Shown here: in pieces, positions 12,576 to 23,812 of the stretch
How the letters are laid out: every line of letters begins with the position of its first letter
Position numbering within the stretch: position 1 is the first letter of the stretch
Program-made: the position numbers and the translations under genes
Notes under the pieces: model-generated
Seen by the model: the letters and a program-made list of their open reading frames with translations, nothing else
Database searches by the model: none
Told to the model about the DNA's origin: nothing
NCBI GenBank assembly: GCA_951812925.1
Contig: OX638372.1
Span: 66,295,407 to 66,359,406 of the forward strand
DNA: 64,000 nt
Source: Calliopum simillimum
Lineage: Eukaryota > Arthropoda > Insecta > Diptera > Lauxaniidae
Direction: 5' to 3'

Positions 12576-12912
12576 GAAATTATGTTATTGTACAAGGTGG
12601 TATAATTTTTTGGAATAAATACAATCAATTCCACGCTATCAAGTAAACTTTTCGTAAAAACAAAACCCAATTTTATTGATTGCTGACAGAATACCAGCCA
12701 AAATATATTATGATATTACTTTTGTCTCTATAGGAATTTTAAAAACTAAGCATAAAAATAAATATTGAACGCAAGGTAAAATTTTCAATTGAAAATGCGC
12801 CGAACTAAAGCTGAACGTAGAGGTATGGTTCCTTCGGCAAATATTCATAGAATTGAATGAACTTTCACATAGGGGGGTAGCCGATATCAGTTTTCAAATC
12901 GGCCCACCCTAA

Positions 12913-14206
12913 TATATGAAGCACTCCATGCTAAGTGTACCAGGTTTAAATTTTTTTTCTCCGATTTTGCTCAAATTTGGCAATATGGTAGATCCGGTGT
13001 GCAAGAACAACAATCCGGGAGGATTTGGACCTAGTACCATTTGTTGTTAAAATACAGGGTGTTGAAGTTGGCGTTTCTAGTCATTTTCATGAAAAAGGTG
13101 TTTTTTCAAAAATTTATAGCTTACACTAAAGTTTGTAAATTGATAAATCTAAGTTACTGGTCATATTCACTTTGAAGTGTTCTTTTTATAAAAAAATAAT
13201 TCTTGGTGAAAAAATTTTTTTTTCACCAAAATTTTTTACACTTAAAAATACTTTTGAATTTTTTTGAAAAAAAGCCCCCTTCGATTTTTTTTAAAAGTAA
13301 TTTAAGCTAAAGCATAATTTATAAGCTTTAAAATGATGTATGACTCAAGATGGGATTCGGACGCTAAATGGGAGTTTTTGGCTTTTGAACGCCCGCGGAA
13401 GGCAAAAATCTTTTTTACTCAAGAGGGAAGCATCTTACGAAAAAAGTGTACTAGGCATAAAATGCTTAGAATCATCAAGGAAATAAGTGTGAAATTTTTT
13501 GGGAATTTTTTGGTAAGTTCAAAAATATTTTTTTTTTTTTTTTGAGTAATTTTTTGAAAAAAAAAAATAAACAAAAAAAAATTTTTTTCAAAATTTATTC
13601 AAAAAAAAAAAGTTTACAAAAAAATCACACGTATTGCTTGGACGATTCTAAGCATTTTTTGCTATGTACACTTTTTTCTTAAGATGCTTCCCTCTTGAGT
13701 AAAAAAAGATTTTTGCCTTCCGCGGGCGTTCAAAAGCCAAAAACTCCCATTTAGCGTCCGAATCCCATCTTGAGTCATACATCATTTTAAAGCTTATAAA
13801 TTATGCTTTAGTTTAAAGTACTTTTAAAAAAAATCGAAGGGGGCTTTTTTTCAAAAAAATTCAAAAGTGTTTTTAAGTGTAAAAAATTTTGGTGAAAAAA
13901 AATGTTTTTCACCAAGAAATATTTTTGTATAAAAAAAAACATTTCAAAATGAATTGGACCAGTAACTTAGATTTATCAGTTTCCAAACTTTAGTGTAAGC
14001 TATAAATTTTTGAAAAAACACCCTTTTCATGAAAATGACTAAAAACGCCAACTTCAACACCCTGTATTTTAACAACAAATGGTACAAGGTCCGAATCCTG
14101 CCGGATTGTTGTTCTTGCACACCGGATCTCCCATATTGCCAAATTTGAGCAAAATCGGAGAAAAAAAACTTAAACATGGTACACTTGGCATGGAGTGCTT
14201 CATATA
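12913..14206. mobile_element. long palindromic element, family P, copy 3 (full form)
   Basis: A near-perfect 1.29 kb inverted repeat with its centre at about 13560. The left end, tatatgaagcactccatgc, is mirrored by gcatggagtgcttcatata. Both arms contain the shared landmarks and a GC-richer core with 'gggattcggacgctaaatgg' and 'cccgcggaaggcaaaaatc', which appears inverted near 13715-13780. Short frames across the core (MMYDSRWDSD..., RKKCTRHKMLRIIKEI) recur in other copies. They read from both arms, so they are by-products of the repeat rather than genes. Confidence 0.9.
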
Positions 14207-14215
14207 TATATACTA

Positions 14216-14784
14216 GGGTGTCCCTTATTTGGGAAAAGTCAAAATTTTATGTCGCGCTCCCCCAAAATTGAAAGACTTTGAGAAAAAAATGAGATCCCCC
14301 AAAGGACAGGTTTTTTTAAACGAATTAACCTGTGCCACGAAGACATTCAAATTTATATGAAAATTAACATAGATTTTATATACTTCTTGTTTTAACTTGC
14401 TGGGAATCACGTTGCCTGAAATATTTTTCGCCATCAAATGTGTATCTTATTGTTTTTCGGGTCGCTGAACACGATACAAGTGTCAAAATTAAATTTTGAC
14501 AGCTGTCAACGGCTACAGAGCTGTCAAAACTCACAAAACTTCAAAATTAAAGAGATACACATTTGATGGCGAAAAATATTTCAGGCAACGCGATTCCCAG
14601 CAAGTTAAAACAAGAAGTATATAAAATCTATGTTAATTTTCATATAAATTTGAATGTCTTCGTGGCACAGGTTAATTCGTTTAAAAAAACCTGTCCTTTG
14701 GGGGATCTCATTTTTTTCTCAAAGTCTTTCGATTCTGGGGGAGCGCGACATAAAATTTTGAATTTTCCCAAATAAGGGACACCC
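14216..14784. mobile_element. palindromic MITE with TA duplication
   Basis: Arms of about 232 bp (14216-14447 and 14553-14784) are almost exact reverse complements around a 105 bp loop. The ends, gggtgtccctta and its complement, are flanked by TA at 14214-14215 and 14785-14786. Each arm holds the same 70-codon open frame, which is a consequence of the palindrome. TA flanks and short length suggest a Tc1/mariner-type non-autonomous element. High arm identity suggests recent origin or arm conversion. Confidence 0.9.
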
Positions 14785-14786
14785 TA

Positions 14787-16971
14787 ATATATACTTACTA
14801 TATAATCTTAGACATTTTTTTCATTTCATTTTTCAAATAGGCCTATGACTGTAAAGCAGTGAAATTCAAATCCAATGACCACGGGCACTTGAGCTTTTGT
14901 GCGCAAAACCTTTCTGTATACGTGTTCACTCACAGAGAAGCGTTCAACTGTGTCAGTAGTTGAGCAAATCTGAGTCACTTGCTAGCAGCTTTTGCAAAAT
15001 ATAAAAGCTTTCAATGAGCTTTTATACATTGACAAAATTCACTAGTATTGCGTTTGGTTATCACTGCTGTAAAGCACGCTTAGGCTACCTACAAAGAATA
15101 ATATTTCATCGCAAAAAACAGCGTGATGAAAGTTTTGTTCGACCATCTGAGAAATAAATAAGCACCTGAGGCAAAAAAGGGTTAAGTTTTAAAAAAAAAT
15201 TTGCTCTTCTTCCCTTTAATTTTTTCATAAAACCAAAAATTTTATTGAAAATTCATATGTGATATATTCGGGGGGGGGGGGGGGAGTGTGTTTGATTCGA
15301 TCAAGCAAATTTCTAAAAATTATTGCGATGTTAGACATTAACTCTATTATACCTATATGTATGTAGAACACTTAAGTAGTATAAAAATCATATTTGCAAT
15401 GACTTACCTTCAAGTCTTGATTGAATTGATGTGGTTGCACGAACAGCGCTTTAAAAGGTATAATTTTATTGGTTTTATTTATTGATTTTATTTATTTAAC
15501 GAAGATATAAATTTATATCCAAAGCATTCACAAACACAACTATGAACAACAACAAAAACATCAGTATTCTTTTTTTTCCAAATTTCAAAGTGTAAACTAA
15601 GGACAAGAGTTCTTTCTATATGTACTTTAGATTTGTTTTTGACCTACAAATTTTCTAATCCTTAAAGGCAAATAAAATTATGCCAATTTGATTTTTTATT
15701 TTATGTTTTTTTTCAGCATGCAAAGAACACACAAAAAATTCTCTATTTTTTCCAAATATTTAAATAGAAGTTTTCGAACATTTACACCAGAATGGAGTAT
15801 ACTGCATATCTACAATGACATATAATTTTTGTACAAGATTTCCGATAAAGATTAAGTGGTAGTTTATGAAATTGTTCGAATACCTCTTATATATGAATTT
15901 AGTTTACAACTAGAATAGAAAAAGAACATGAGAAATAGGAATAGTAAAAGTAGGAAAAAGGAACCAAAAAAAAAAAAATTTTTTTTCCTCTGTTTTCATT
16001 TTGCTCTTCTAGTTTAGAAAACTCAAGATGCATCTTTGTTTTTTTTTTAGAGAAAGCTATAATTAATTTTACAATATCATTACATGGTTATTATACAATG
16101 ACTATCGAAGGGCATATTGCACAATAAAAATCACAAAAAGTGAGCGGGTCATATAATAAATTTTTAATTTAACTTTTGAATTGAATCTTAAGTGAATATA
16201 AAAGGATCAGTGATCAATGCAAAATAGTCATGAATTCATAATATCTTCGTAAGGCCAGTTCTGGATGGTACAAACGGAAGAAAATTAAAATTCTTAAATT
16301 AATGACTTCTACAGAACAACAATACAAAATGACATAGGCGTTTCCAGACAAAGAAATCGTATTTTTGCGTCCCACCAATTTTGAATTTAAAAAATGTCAA
16401 ACTGGACTTTCAAATGGTATAATTCATTATTGTCTAACGTTTACTAAGTATTGAAGTATTGTCCAACGACACAAGAGCCCTGAAGTGTGACAAAGATTGA
16501 ATTCTAACCAAGTTTATCAACTTATATACATTCAAGATCAAATTCTCTGTATGGGTGAAACAAATTAATTTTTTTTTTAAATAGGTATCTTTCACACATA
16601 GACCTAATTTTGAAGCTTTTACGATTATCTACTTAAGTGCAAAAAAGCTTCACCGTGTTGCGACTTTACCGTGGATATTTCTAAGTATTTAAAAATTTAG
16701 TATGGAAAACTACGAGGAAAATGAAAATATAATTTCCAGATGATTTATCATTTTTGTTTACGTTTATTACGACAACTTTAATCTAAGTATTTCAACTTTT
16801 GCGGCCTTGAAAGAAATTTATTTTTTTTTGCTTTTTTTATGTTTTTTAAAACAACTAGCGCACCGAACAAGTTATTACGAACTACAAAGAAAGTTTAAGT
16901 TTTGTTTTAAGGGACATTTGAAATTATTTATTTTATCTTTTAGAGAATTTATAATAACTGGAATCACTCAA
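14787..16971. other. no gene recognised; 15-G homopolymer at 15270-15284
   Basis: AT-rich intergenic sequence. It includes an isolated run of 15 G residues at 15270-15284, unusual in this background. No coding region, RNA gene or repeat boundary is supported. Confidence 0.5.
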
Positions 16972-17401
16972 TGGTCAAAATTTGACTACATGCGTATTAA
17001 ATAATTTTGGTACTTTTTCGACAATTTCAGTACTTTTTTTTTTTCTATTTGGTACAAAATAGAAAAGCTCATTTATAATCCCTGGTACAATGACAAATGT
17101 GAAACGAAAAGAAAACACAAAACATGAAATCAGCGTCTGTTAGCTTTTTGTCGTTCTCTTTGTGCTGCATCCTCTTTTCAGCTCTGTTTGACCGTGTATT
17201 TTGTTGTTGTTAATATTGAAAAATTTGTATTTAATTTAAATTGTATTTAATTTTGCTTAATGGCAAAATACTAAAATGATTTTAACCTTGTGCACATTTA
17301 CACACAAATACCTTTCTAATGGCGTATAATTAAAAGTCGTGCTCCATTTCTAACATAATAAAAAAGGTAGGACAAATTTTTGTCTTGCGTATTAATATAT
17401 A
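16972..17401. repeat. dispersed repeat R1, copy B
   Basis: Matches 5870-6290 along its length in the same orientation. It ends at the shared 'cttgcgtattaatatat' exactly where the palindromic element at 17402 begins. This indicates that the palindrome inserted at or in this repeat. Confidence 0.8.
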
Positions 17402-18350
17402 CAGGGTGTATTGCATAAGGTTAAGAAGCTTCTAGGAGGTGATAGAGGAGGCTAACAAAAAATTGCGCCTGGAGAAGGGTCTCAAATGTACCCCTGAAGA
17501 GTTATAGGGTTAAAACTGATTTTCTGACTTGTTTATGAAAAAAAATTTCTTGGATCACCCTAACGTTTTAGGGAAAACATTTTTATGGCAAAGATTTAGC
17601 TAATTGTAAGAGCTTTCAGATGGTGCATATGGTTTATAGGGTTTAAAAATATTTCGCAAAGTTCTGGACCTTTAAATTTGATATTTTAATTTTTTCCCCC
17701 ATTTTTTGACTTTGGCGGCCATTTTAGTGTGAAAAAGGTTTTCCTTTATAATTTTTGAAATTCTAGTTTAACTTGTTAGTTTGAGGTCAGGAAAAAATAC
17801 TTTTTAAGAACAATCCGTTTGAAGGCTCCGGTAGATAAAGGGCAGCGCGAGTATCACGCACATCATATGCAGCGGAACGCATGCGAGTAACTCTATGTTA
17901 CAAAGAAAAGTATTTTTTCCTGACTTCACACTAGCAAATTGGTAAGACAAATGTACCACCAATTAAAGAAAATTTAACCAGGTTTTCAAAAAAAAATTAT
18001 AAAAGGGTATGTTAATAGGACCTTTTTCATACTAAAATGGCCGCCAAAGACAAAAAATGGGGATACAAATTTAAATATCAACTTTAAAGGTCCAGAACAT
18101 TGCAAAATCCTTTTAAACTTTATAAACCATATACACTATCTGAAAGCTCTTACAATTAGCTAAATTTTCGCCATAGAAATGATTTCTCTAAAACGTTAGG
18201 GTGATCCTAGAAAAACAAGTCAGAAAATCAGTTTTTATCCCATAACTCCTCGAGGGTACATTTTAGACCCCCTCCAGGTGCAATTTTTTGTTAGTCTAAG
18301 CCTCCTTTATCACCTCCCAGAAGCTTCGTAGCTTTAAGCAATGCACCCTG
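17402..18350. mobile_element. CAGGGTG-ended palindromic element (family C), copy 1
   Basis: A 949 bp inverted repeat. The left arm begins cagggtgtattgcataagg and continues 'aagcttctaggaggtgatag'. The right arm ends 'cacctcccagaagctt...gcaatgcaccctg'. The inner segments 'tgattttctgacttgttt', 'ccattttagtgtgaaaaagg' and 'gtattttttcctgac' are also mirrored. The single-copy centre is near 17830-17900. No protein is encoded. A deleted relative lies at 40544-41562. Confidence 0.85.
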
Positions 18351-18675
18351 CAGATGGCAATGCTTCTTCCAATGTGTAATAATGTTACTAAAACGAAAAG
18401 AAGTCTAAAATGTCGCTTGCTATAATTTTATATTAATTATTTTGATAATTTTTTTACTGTTCTCAGCTTATATTTCTAAGCTTAATATATCGCATTGAGA
18501 AGATTTCTCAATATAATTGCAATGCCATGCCCACTTTTTTTTAGCCCACTTACGATGATTTCTGTCATTATAATGAATTGTTTTTTCCAAAAAATGTTAT
18601 AAATTTTGCTTCTAAATTTTACAACTTTGGTCTATTTTGTGCTGGGAACTAGTCTATCTGTGTACGTATGTAATC

Positions 18676-18821
18676 TTAACCCTTTAACGACTCAAGGCAA
18701 GTATGTTTGCAGGAACCCCATTTGCTTGAATGAAAGTTTTATTAACTCCCATTACTTCAATTTTGTCGTATTTTTATTTGAAATTCTTTCGCGTATTTGG
18801 ACCTGGTCGTTAAAGGGTTAA
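18676..18821. mobile_element. TTAA-flanked MITE (family TTAA-1)
   Basis: TTAA at both ends (18676-18679 and 18818-18821) surrounds an inverted repeat, CCCTTTAACGAC at the left and GTCGTTAAAGGG (written as tggtcgttaaaggg) at the right. The total length is 146 bp. TTAA target duplication with CCC-initial ends points to the piggyBac superfamily by analogy. It has no coding content. Confidence 0.75.
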
Positions 18822-21386
18822 GTTGAAGATGCAAAAAGTATCATGAAAATCCATTGATTTCGGAACATCTGTAGGAATGCATCTTTTTATACCACAAACT
18901 CAAAGGATAATGTTGATATCTTATTGTGCAATATGTTTAAAATGTCAATAAAACCTTATCAATATAACTAGAACAGAAGTTTATTTTGAAGAGAAAAGAA
19001 AACACAATGACACTACTAAAGGATCAGAAATGTTTTTGTTGTTGTATTTTTTGTAGTTACTTAGCAACAGCCAAGTGGGAACATTTGTAAAGGATGAAAA
19101 TAGTAACCAATAATCAAGTTTTTACAGCACAAAAATCAGGAGAGACAAAAAAAGAAACATAGAAATTATAGACAGTACGTTTAAACGAACGATTACTAAG
19201 TAACGACTAAACGATTTTAGATTAATGAATTTAATAAATTCTCTCACTTATGAATTGATAGCGATTTTTAAATATTTGACACATTTTGAACGCGGCGTAT
19301 GACGTATAAAGCGTAACGAATTTGTCCTTAAAGTGTGTGTGTATGTGTGCGTAACTAAGTATATATATATATATATCACTGACACCAAATAGTTAACTTT
19401 TCTATGTATTCACAGCATAGCATGAAAAGTTCAAATTTACATAGCGGCGCCTTAAAGTAGACTACGTTTATTTTTCATTTCCTGTGCAGCAGCGTTGCTG
19501 TTGATTTGCCAATTAAGTTTTGCGGTCCTTTTCAAGCATTGAAGCGGGTAAAGCGAATATTTATTATTTTTTTTTTTATAAATTTAAATAAATTGTTGAT
19601 TTAGTTTTTTTTACTTTTTTTTTTTTTGTTTTTTTTTTAAATTTCTTCTTAATATTTTTGTCAAAATTTCACTATAAATTCACTTTTTCAAGCATTCGTG
19701 TGTATGTAAGTGCACAATATGCTTTCAATGTTTTTTCTTTAATTTTTTTTTTGTTTTTTGTTCCAACGTCCTGCCGTCACAAATGTTGACACTGATAAGT
19801 TTTAACGCGTGTCAGCGGAAACACTAGAACACACACATACAATGGCAAAAGAGCACAAGTGCGTGTTGGCAAACAGAAATTAAAGTAGCAGAACAACAAG
19901 ATACTAAGAAGCACGATGTATAACGGAATAACGAACACACAAGGACGTAGGGGCGTAAAAAAATTGGTTTTTCCCAATTTTAAAAATTCAGCCACGCTAC
20001 ACGCTGTTTTTTTTTTTTTTACTTTCAGGCAGAGTTTACACCAATATCGTTTTATTTTCAAAAAAATGCAATTTTTACAAGCACTGCAGCAAGAATTTAT
20101 ATGTGTTGTTCCGTTAGAAAGGACGAACTCTCCGCGTATGTATTAAACTGAGCAGCGTACGACGAAGGACTAAAATCCAATTGGTTTCATCACACGATAT
20201 CCTTTTAGTTAGCAACGTACTCCAACGATAAATTCAAAGAGCGCGAGTAACACAATTTGCATGTGCTCTTTTTTGTTTTTGCTTTTTCAGTGTCTCTCTC
20301 TCTCTCTCTCCCCGTCACTCTCAATAACGCATAGCAAAAGCTTGCAGTTTGACAGTTAGCTACGTTGACACTGACATATTTTTGACGTAAATCAAATACT
20401 AATTCTTTCTTAACGAAATTTTTAAATAAAATCTTTATATTTTATTATTATTATTATTTAATATTATTGATATCTGCCTAACTAATGGACGTTTATGGTT
20501 GAATTTGTTGTTTTATTTTTTGAACTTTTGTTGTATTTGCGCAAATTTATATTGTTGGGCAATAGTTATATAAACGACTTAAGAACATATGATTTTTTCA
20601 GTTTCACTGTTAAAAGCTATATGAAATAGATTTAATAATATTTCGAAAAAAACTTGTTTATTTTTCAACAAATTTTTCCGTATTAAATTTGCAACGTTTT
20701 TTGTCAAAAGTATTTATATTTTTTTTCCACTTTCTTAAGCCGACAAGCACTTTTCTCTGCTTTCAACACAAATCAAACTGACAATGTTTATGAAAAATCC
20801 ATTTTTCAGCACTTAACTCGAACTCATATATATATATGTAGGAATGAGGTTTAGTACCAAGTTGTAATTTTATTTTTATTTATTTTGCAACTTGCTCCCT
20901 TTTTTTATTGCTTTCACACAAACCATATATTGTACGTAGTATTAGGGGTGTATTTTGTTACAGTTTTAGACTTTTGGTTTCGTCAATATCACATGTGTAG
21001 ATAAGTATGTATGTATTCTCTTTGCTCTCTCGCTTAAAATATTCTCTATCTCTTCTTCGCAATCTCTTTGTTTTGGTTAACTCTTAGGGGTTGCAAAAGT
21101 TTTCAACCCCCTACTTGCACTTGTTCATGGAATTTTATGGTTTTTTGCTCTTTCAATCAACATAACTTTACGTTTTATCATTAATTTTTCACTATGTTGT
21201 TATTTTTTGAAGGAATATCATGCATACATACATATATGTACTTTCTCGAAAGTTCACTGACAGCGCCATCTATCTTAAGCTTTTTAAATTTTTCATACAG
21301 GGAAGTCATTTTACTCAACGACAATTTTATGTAGTTTTCCATTGAGAAATGTAGGTAGATTTCACTTTCAGATCAACGATTTTTCT
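18822..21386. other. no gene recognised; simple repeats
   Basis: Intergenic sequence with a (TA)n tract near 19360-19377, several poly-T tracts, a (TTA)n stretch near 20445-20457 and an (AT)n tract near 20825-20838. The longest frames (19777-20061 - and 19916-20146 +) overlap each other and show no domain. Confidence 0.5.
20130..20360 (-). promoter_or_regulatory. possible - strand promoter region with GAGA tract
   Basis: On the - strand, a (GA)n tract at 20292-20311 lies about 150 bp upstream of an initiator-like TCAGTT at about 20147-20152. The local composition is richer in GC than its surroundings. GAGA tracts and TCAGTY initiators are common in fly promoters. No TATA box, exact downstream element or coding exon was found, so this is only a candidate. 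Confidence 0.2.
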
Positions 21387-22621
21387 TATATGAAGCAAAA
21401 CACGCCAAATGTACCAGCTGAAAATTGTTTTGTCTCCGATTTCGCTCAAATTTCGCAGTATGATGTGTGTGTGCAAGAACAATAATCCGGGAGGATTCGG
21501 TCCTTGTATCATTTGTTGTTAAAATGCAGGGCGTTGAAGTTGGCATTTTTAGTCATTTTCATGAATAGGGTGTTTTTTCAAAAATGTATACTTTACACCA
21601 AAGTAAGTAAATTGATATATATAAGTAATTGGTCCTATTCATTTTTAAGTGTACTTTTTACAAAAAAATATTACTTGGTGAAAAAAATTTTTCTACACCA
21701 AAATTTTTTACACTTAAAAATACTTTTGAATTTTTTAAAAAAAAAAACCCTTCAATTTTTTTAAAAGTACCTTAAACTAAAGCATAATTTATAAGCTTTA
21801 TAATGATGTATATATGACTCAAGATGAGGCTCGGTTGCCAGATGAGAGTTTTTGTCTTTTGAACGCCCGCGGCAGGCAAAACTCTTTGTTTACTTACAAA
21901 AAAAGTGTACTAGGCATAAAATGCTTAGAATCGTCCAAGAAATACGTGTGAAATTTTTGGGAATTTTTAGGATAGTTAAAAAAAAAAATTTTTTTCTATG
22001 AATTATTTATTAAAAAATTTCAAAAAAAAAAAAAATTCAAAAATTATTAAAAAAAAAAATTTTTAAAAAATTCCAAAAAAATTCACACGTATTTCTTGAA
22101 CGATTCTGAGCATTTTATGCCTTGTACACTTTTTTCGTAAGATGCCTTTCTCTTGAGCAAACAAAGAGTTTTGCCTGCCGCGGCCGTTCAAAAGCCAAAA
22201 ACTCTCATCTGGCGACCGAATCCCATCTTGAGTCATACATCATTTTAAAGATAAACTATGCTAGGTGCTTTTAAAAAAAAATTCAGGGGGATTTTTTAAA
22301 AAAAAATTCAAAAGTATTTTTAAGTGTAAAATTTTTTTTTTTTGGTAAAATGAACACTTAAAAATTAATGGAACCAATTACTTCTATACAGTAATTTACA
22401 TAATTTGTTGTAAGGTATAAATTTTTGAAAAAACACCCTTTTCAATAAAATGACTAAAAACGCCAACTTCAACACCCTGTATTTTAACAACAAATGGTAC
22501 AAGGTCCAAATCCACCCGGATTATTGTTCTTGCACACCGGAAATACCATATTGTTAAATTTTAGCGAAATCGGAGACAAAAAAATGTTCAGCTGGTACTC
22601 TTGGCGTGTTTTGCTTCATAT
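21387..22621. mobile_element. long palindromic element, family P, copy 4
   Basis: The ends, tatatgaagcaaaacacgcc and ggcgtgttttgcttcata, are inverted copies. The arms meet near 22030 in poly-A/T. The landmarks 'cgggaggattcggtccttgta', 'gcagggcgttgaagttgg' and 'cccgcggcaggcaaa' all reappear inverted in the right half. This copy is more diverged between its arms than copy 3, so it is probably older. Confidence 0.88.
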
Positions 22622-22689
22622 GTAAAAACAATACATAGTGTCGAAGATTCAACCCGACGACACCGACTCAAAATAACTCTTAAAAACAG

Positions 22690-23036
22690 CACCTGCATAA
22701 TTTTTTTTTTTTTTTTCGTTCCGAGAAAAACCAATTGAGCAGTTTTGATTCTACTGAAGGGTCATTGAGGCTAAAAATTTATGTTTTTTGTCTTCCCAAA
22801 TTTTATCCCCAAATTTCCATAGAAATTAAGATTGTATCCTTGGAAAAATTTTGGCATTAAAAATTTATAAATTTTTTTTGTAGTATATATACATAATATT
22901 TCGTTCACAAATCATTTTTTTTTACGTTTTTCAATTACCAGTTCGAAAAAACGATTTTTTACTCAAAAGCAAGGCAACTTACGAAAAAAGTATATAAAGC
23001 AAAAAAAATCCTCCAAAGAATAAGTAGGTAGAGTAG
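22690..23036. repeat. dispersed repeat R2, copy A
   Basis: Shares about 330 bp of ordered similarity with 49295-49580: a long T run followed by 'cgttccgagaaaaaccaat', then 'aaatttataaa.tttttttgtag', then 'ggaaaaacg.. .ttttactcaaaag.aaggca.cttacgaaaaaagt'. The last part is also related to the core of the family P palindromes. Confidence 0.65.
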
Positions 23037-23044
23037 AACGGGGC

Positions 23045-23600
23045 TGTTCAGTATCCATATGGTCACATATGATCACTTGAACATGCATGGTCACCTTAGT
23101 ACAAAATAGTGTCACTCAACGTGACCAACAGTTGCAAGAATTTATTTCTCATGGAAATAAATTTGGTATTTGCTTACTGCTGAAAATTTGTTTCCCATAA
23201 AAATTTGCTTACTATGGACAAATTTTGTTTGCATGGAAATTGATTTTGCATTTGGTTCTCATGAAATTTGTTCGGTAACTAAAACCCGGTTCATGTTACC
23301 ACATGCGCTGCAAAATTCATATTTTAATTTTTGCTTTTATTTTATTGCTGCTGTCAGCAATTCTAACCTTTACTTTTACTGTTGTTGTTCTTTAAGTATT
23401 ATTGTTAACTTATAAGCTATATATACGATAAATTTAATTTTAATAAAGTCAGTTAATCAAAAATAACTCAACGGAATTAATCATATTCATTAATTCGTCG
23501 CAGGTTTAATAGATGCACCATCTATTAAACCAACATATCAAACATACAAAAAAAACCATTGGTAGATGTTCCATTTACCAACAAACCTGTATATACATTT
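23045..23600 (+). repeat. 5' LTR of BEL/Pao element
   Basis: Starts tgttcagtatccatatgg and ends ...tgtatatacattt. It matches 31613-32168 without any difference seen. It contains a TATA-like ctatatata at about 23418-23426 and a polyadenylation signal AATAAA at 23442-23447, which fit LTR promoter and RNA-processing functions. An 81-codon open frame inside it also exists in the 3' LTR and is not considered a gene. Confidence 0.92.
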
Positions 23601-23607
23601 ATACATT

Positions 23608-23621
23608 TGGTGACCCCGAAG
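23608..23621 (+). promoter_or_regulatory. probable tRNA primer-binding site
   Basis: tggtgaccccgaag begins with TGG, the complement of a tRNA CCA end, seven bases after the LTR boundary. The TGGTGACCCCGA form is typical for BEL-type elements. The specific tRNA was not identified. Confidence 0.6.
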
Positions 23622-23812
23622 CTTTCCTCGCTGGTGTTACACCTGAAAGGATCACGCGTCTTCGCAACAAAAACACAAACATTTAAACGCGAAAGTTTTT
23701 TAAAAAAAAAAAAAAACGTACATATCGTGAGTGATTTCGCTAAAGTTCGTCGCGAATAAAATTCGAAAAAAAAAAAACACATTTACAATAAAAATATTGC
23801 AACGACTGAACA

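Noticed and set aside
14225..14775. Paired 70-codon frames in opposite orientation
   Set aside because: They are the two arms of one palindromic MITE. Kept only as an observation on the element.
19777..20146. Overlapping opposite-strand frames as a small host gene
   Set aside because: No domain, low-complexity T/A stretches in the middle, and no convincing splice or start context.
23170..23415. 81-codon frame in the 5' LTR (also 31738-31983)
   Set aside because: It lies fully within the LTR and has no similarity to known accessory proteins.
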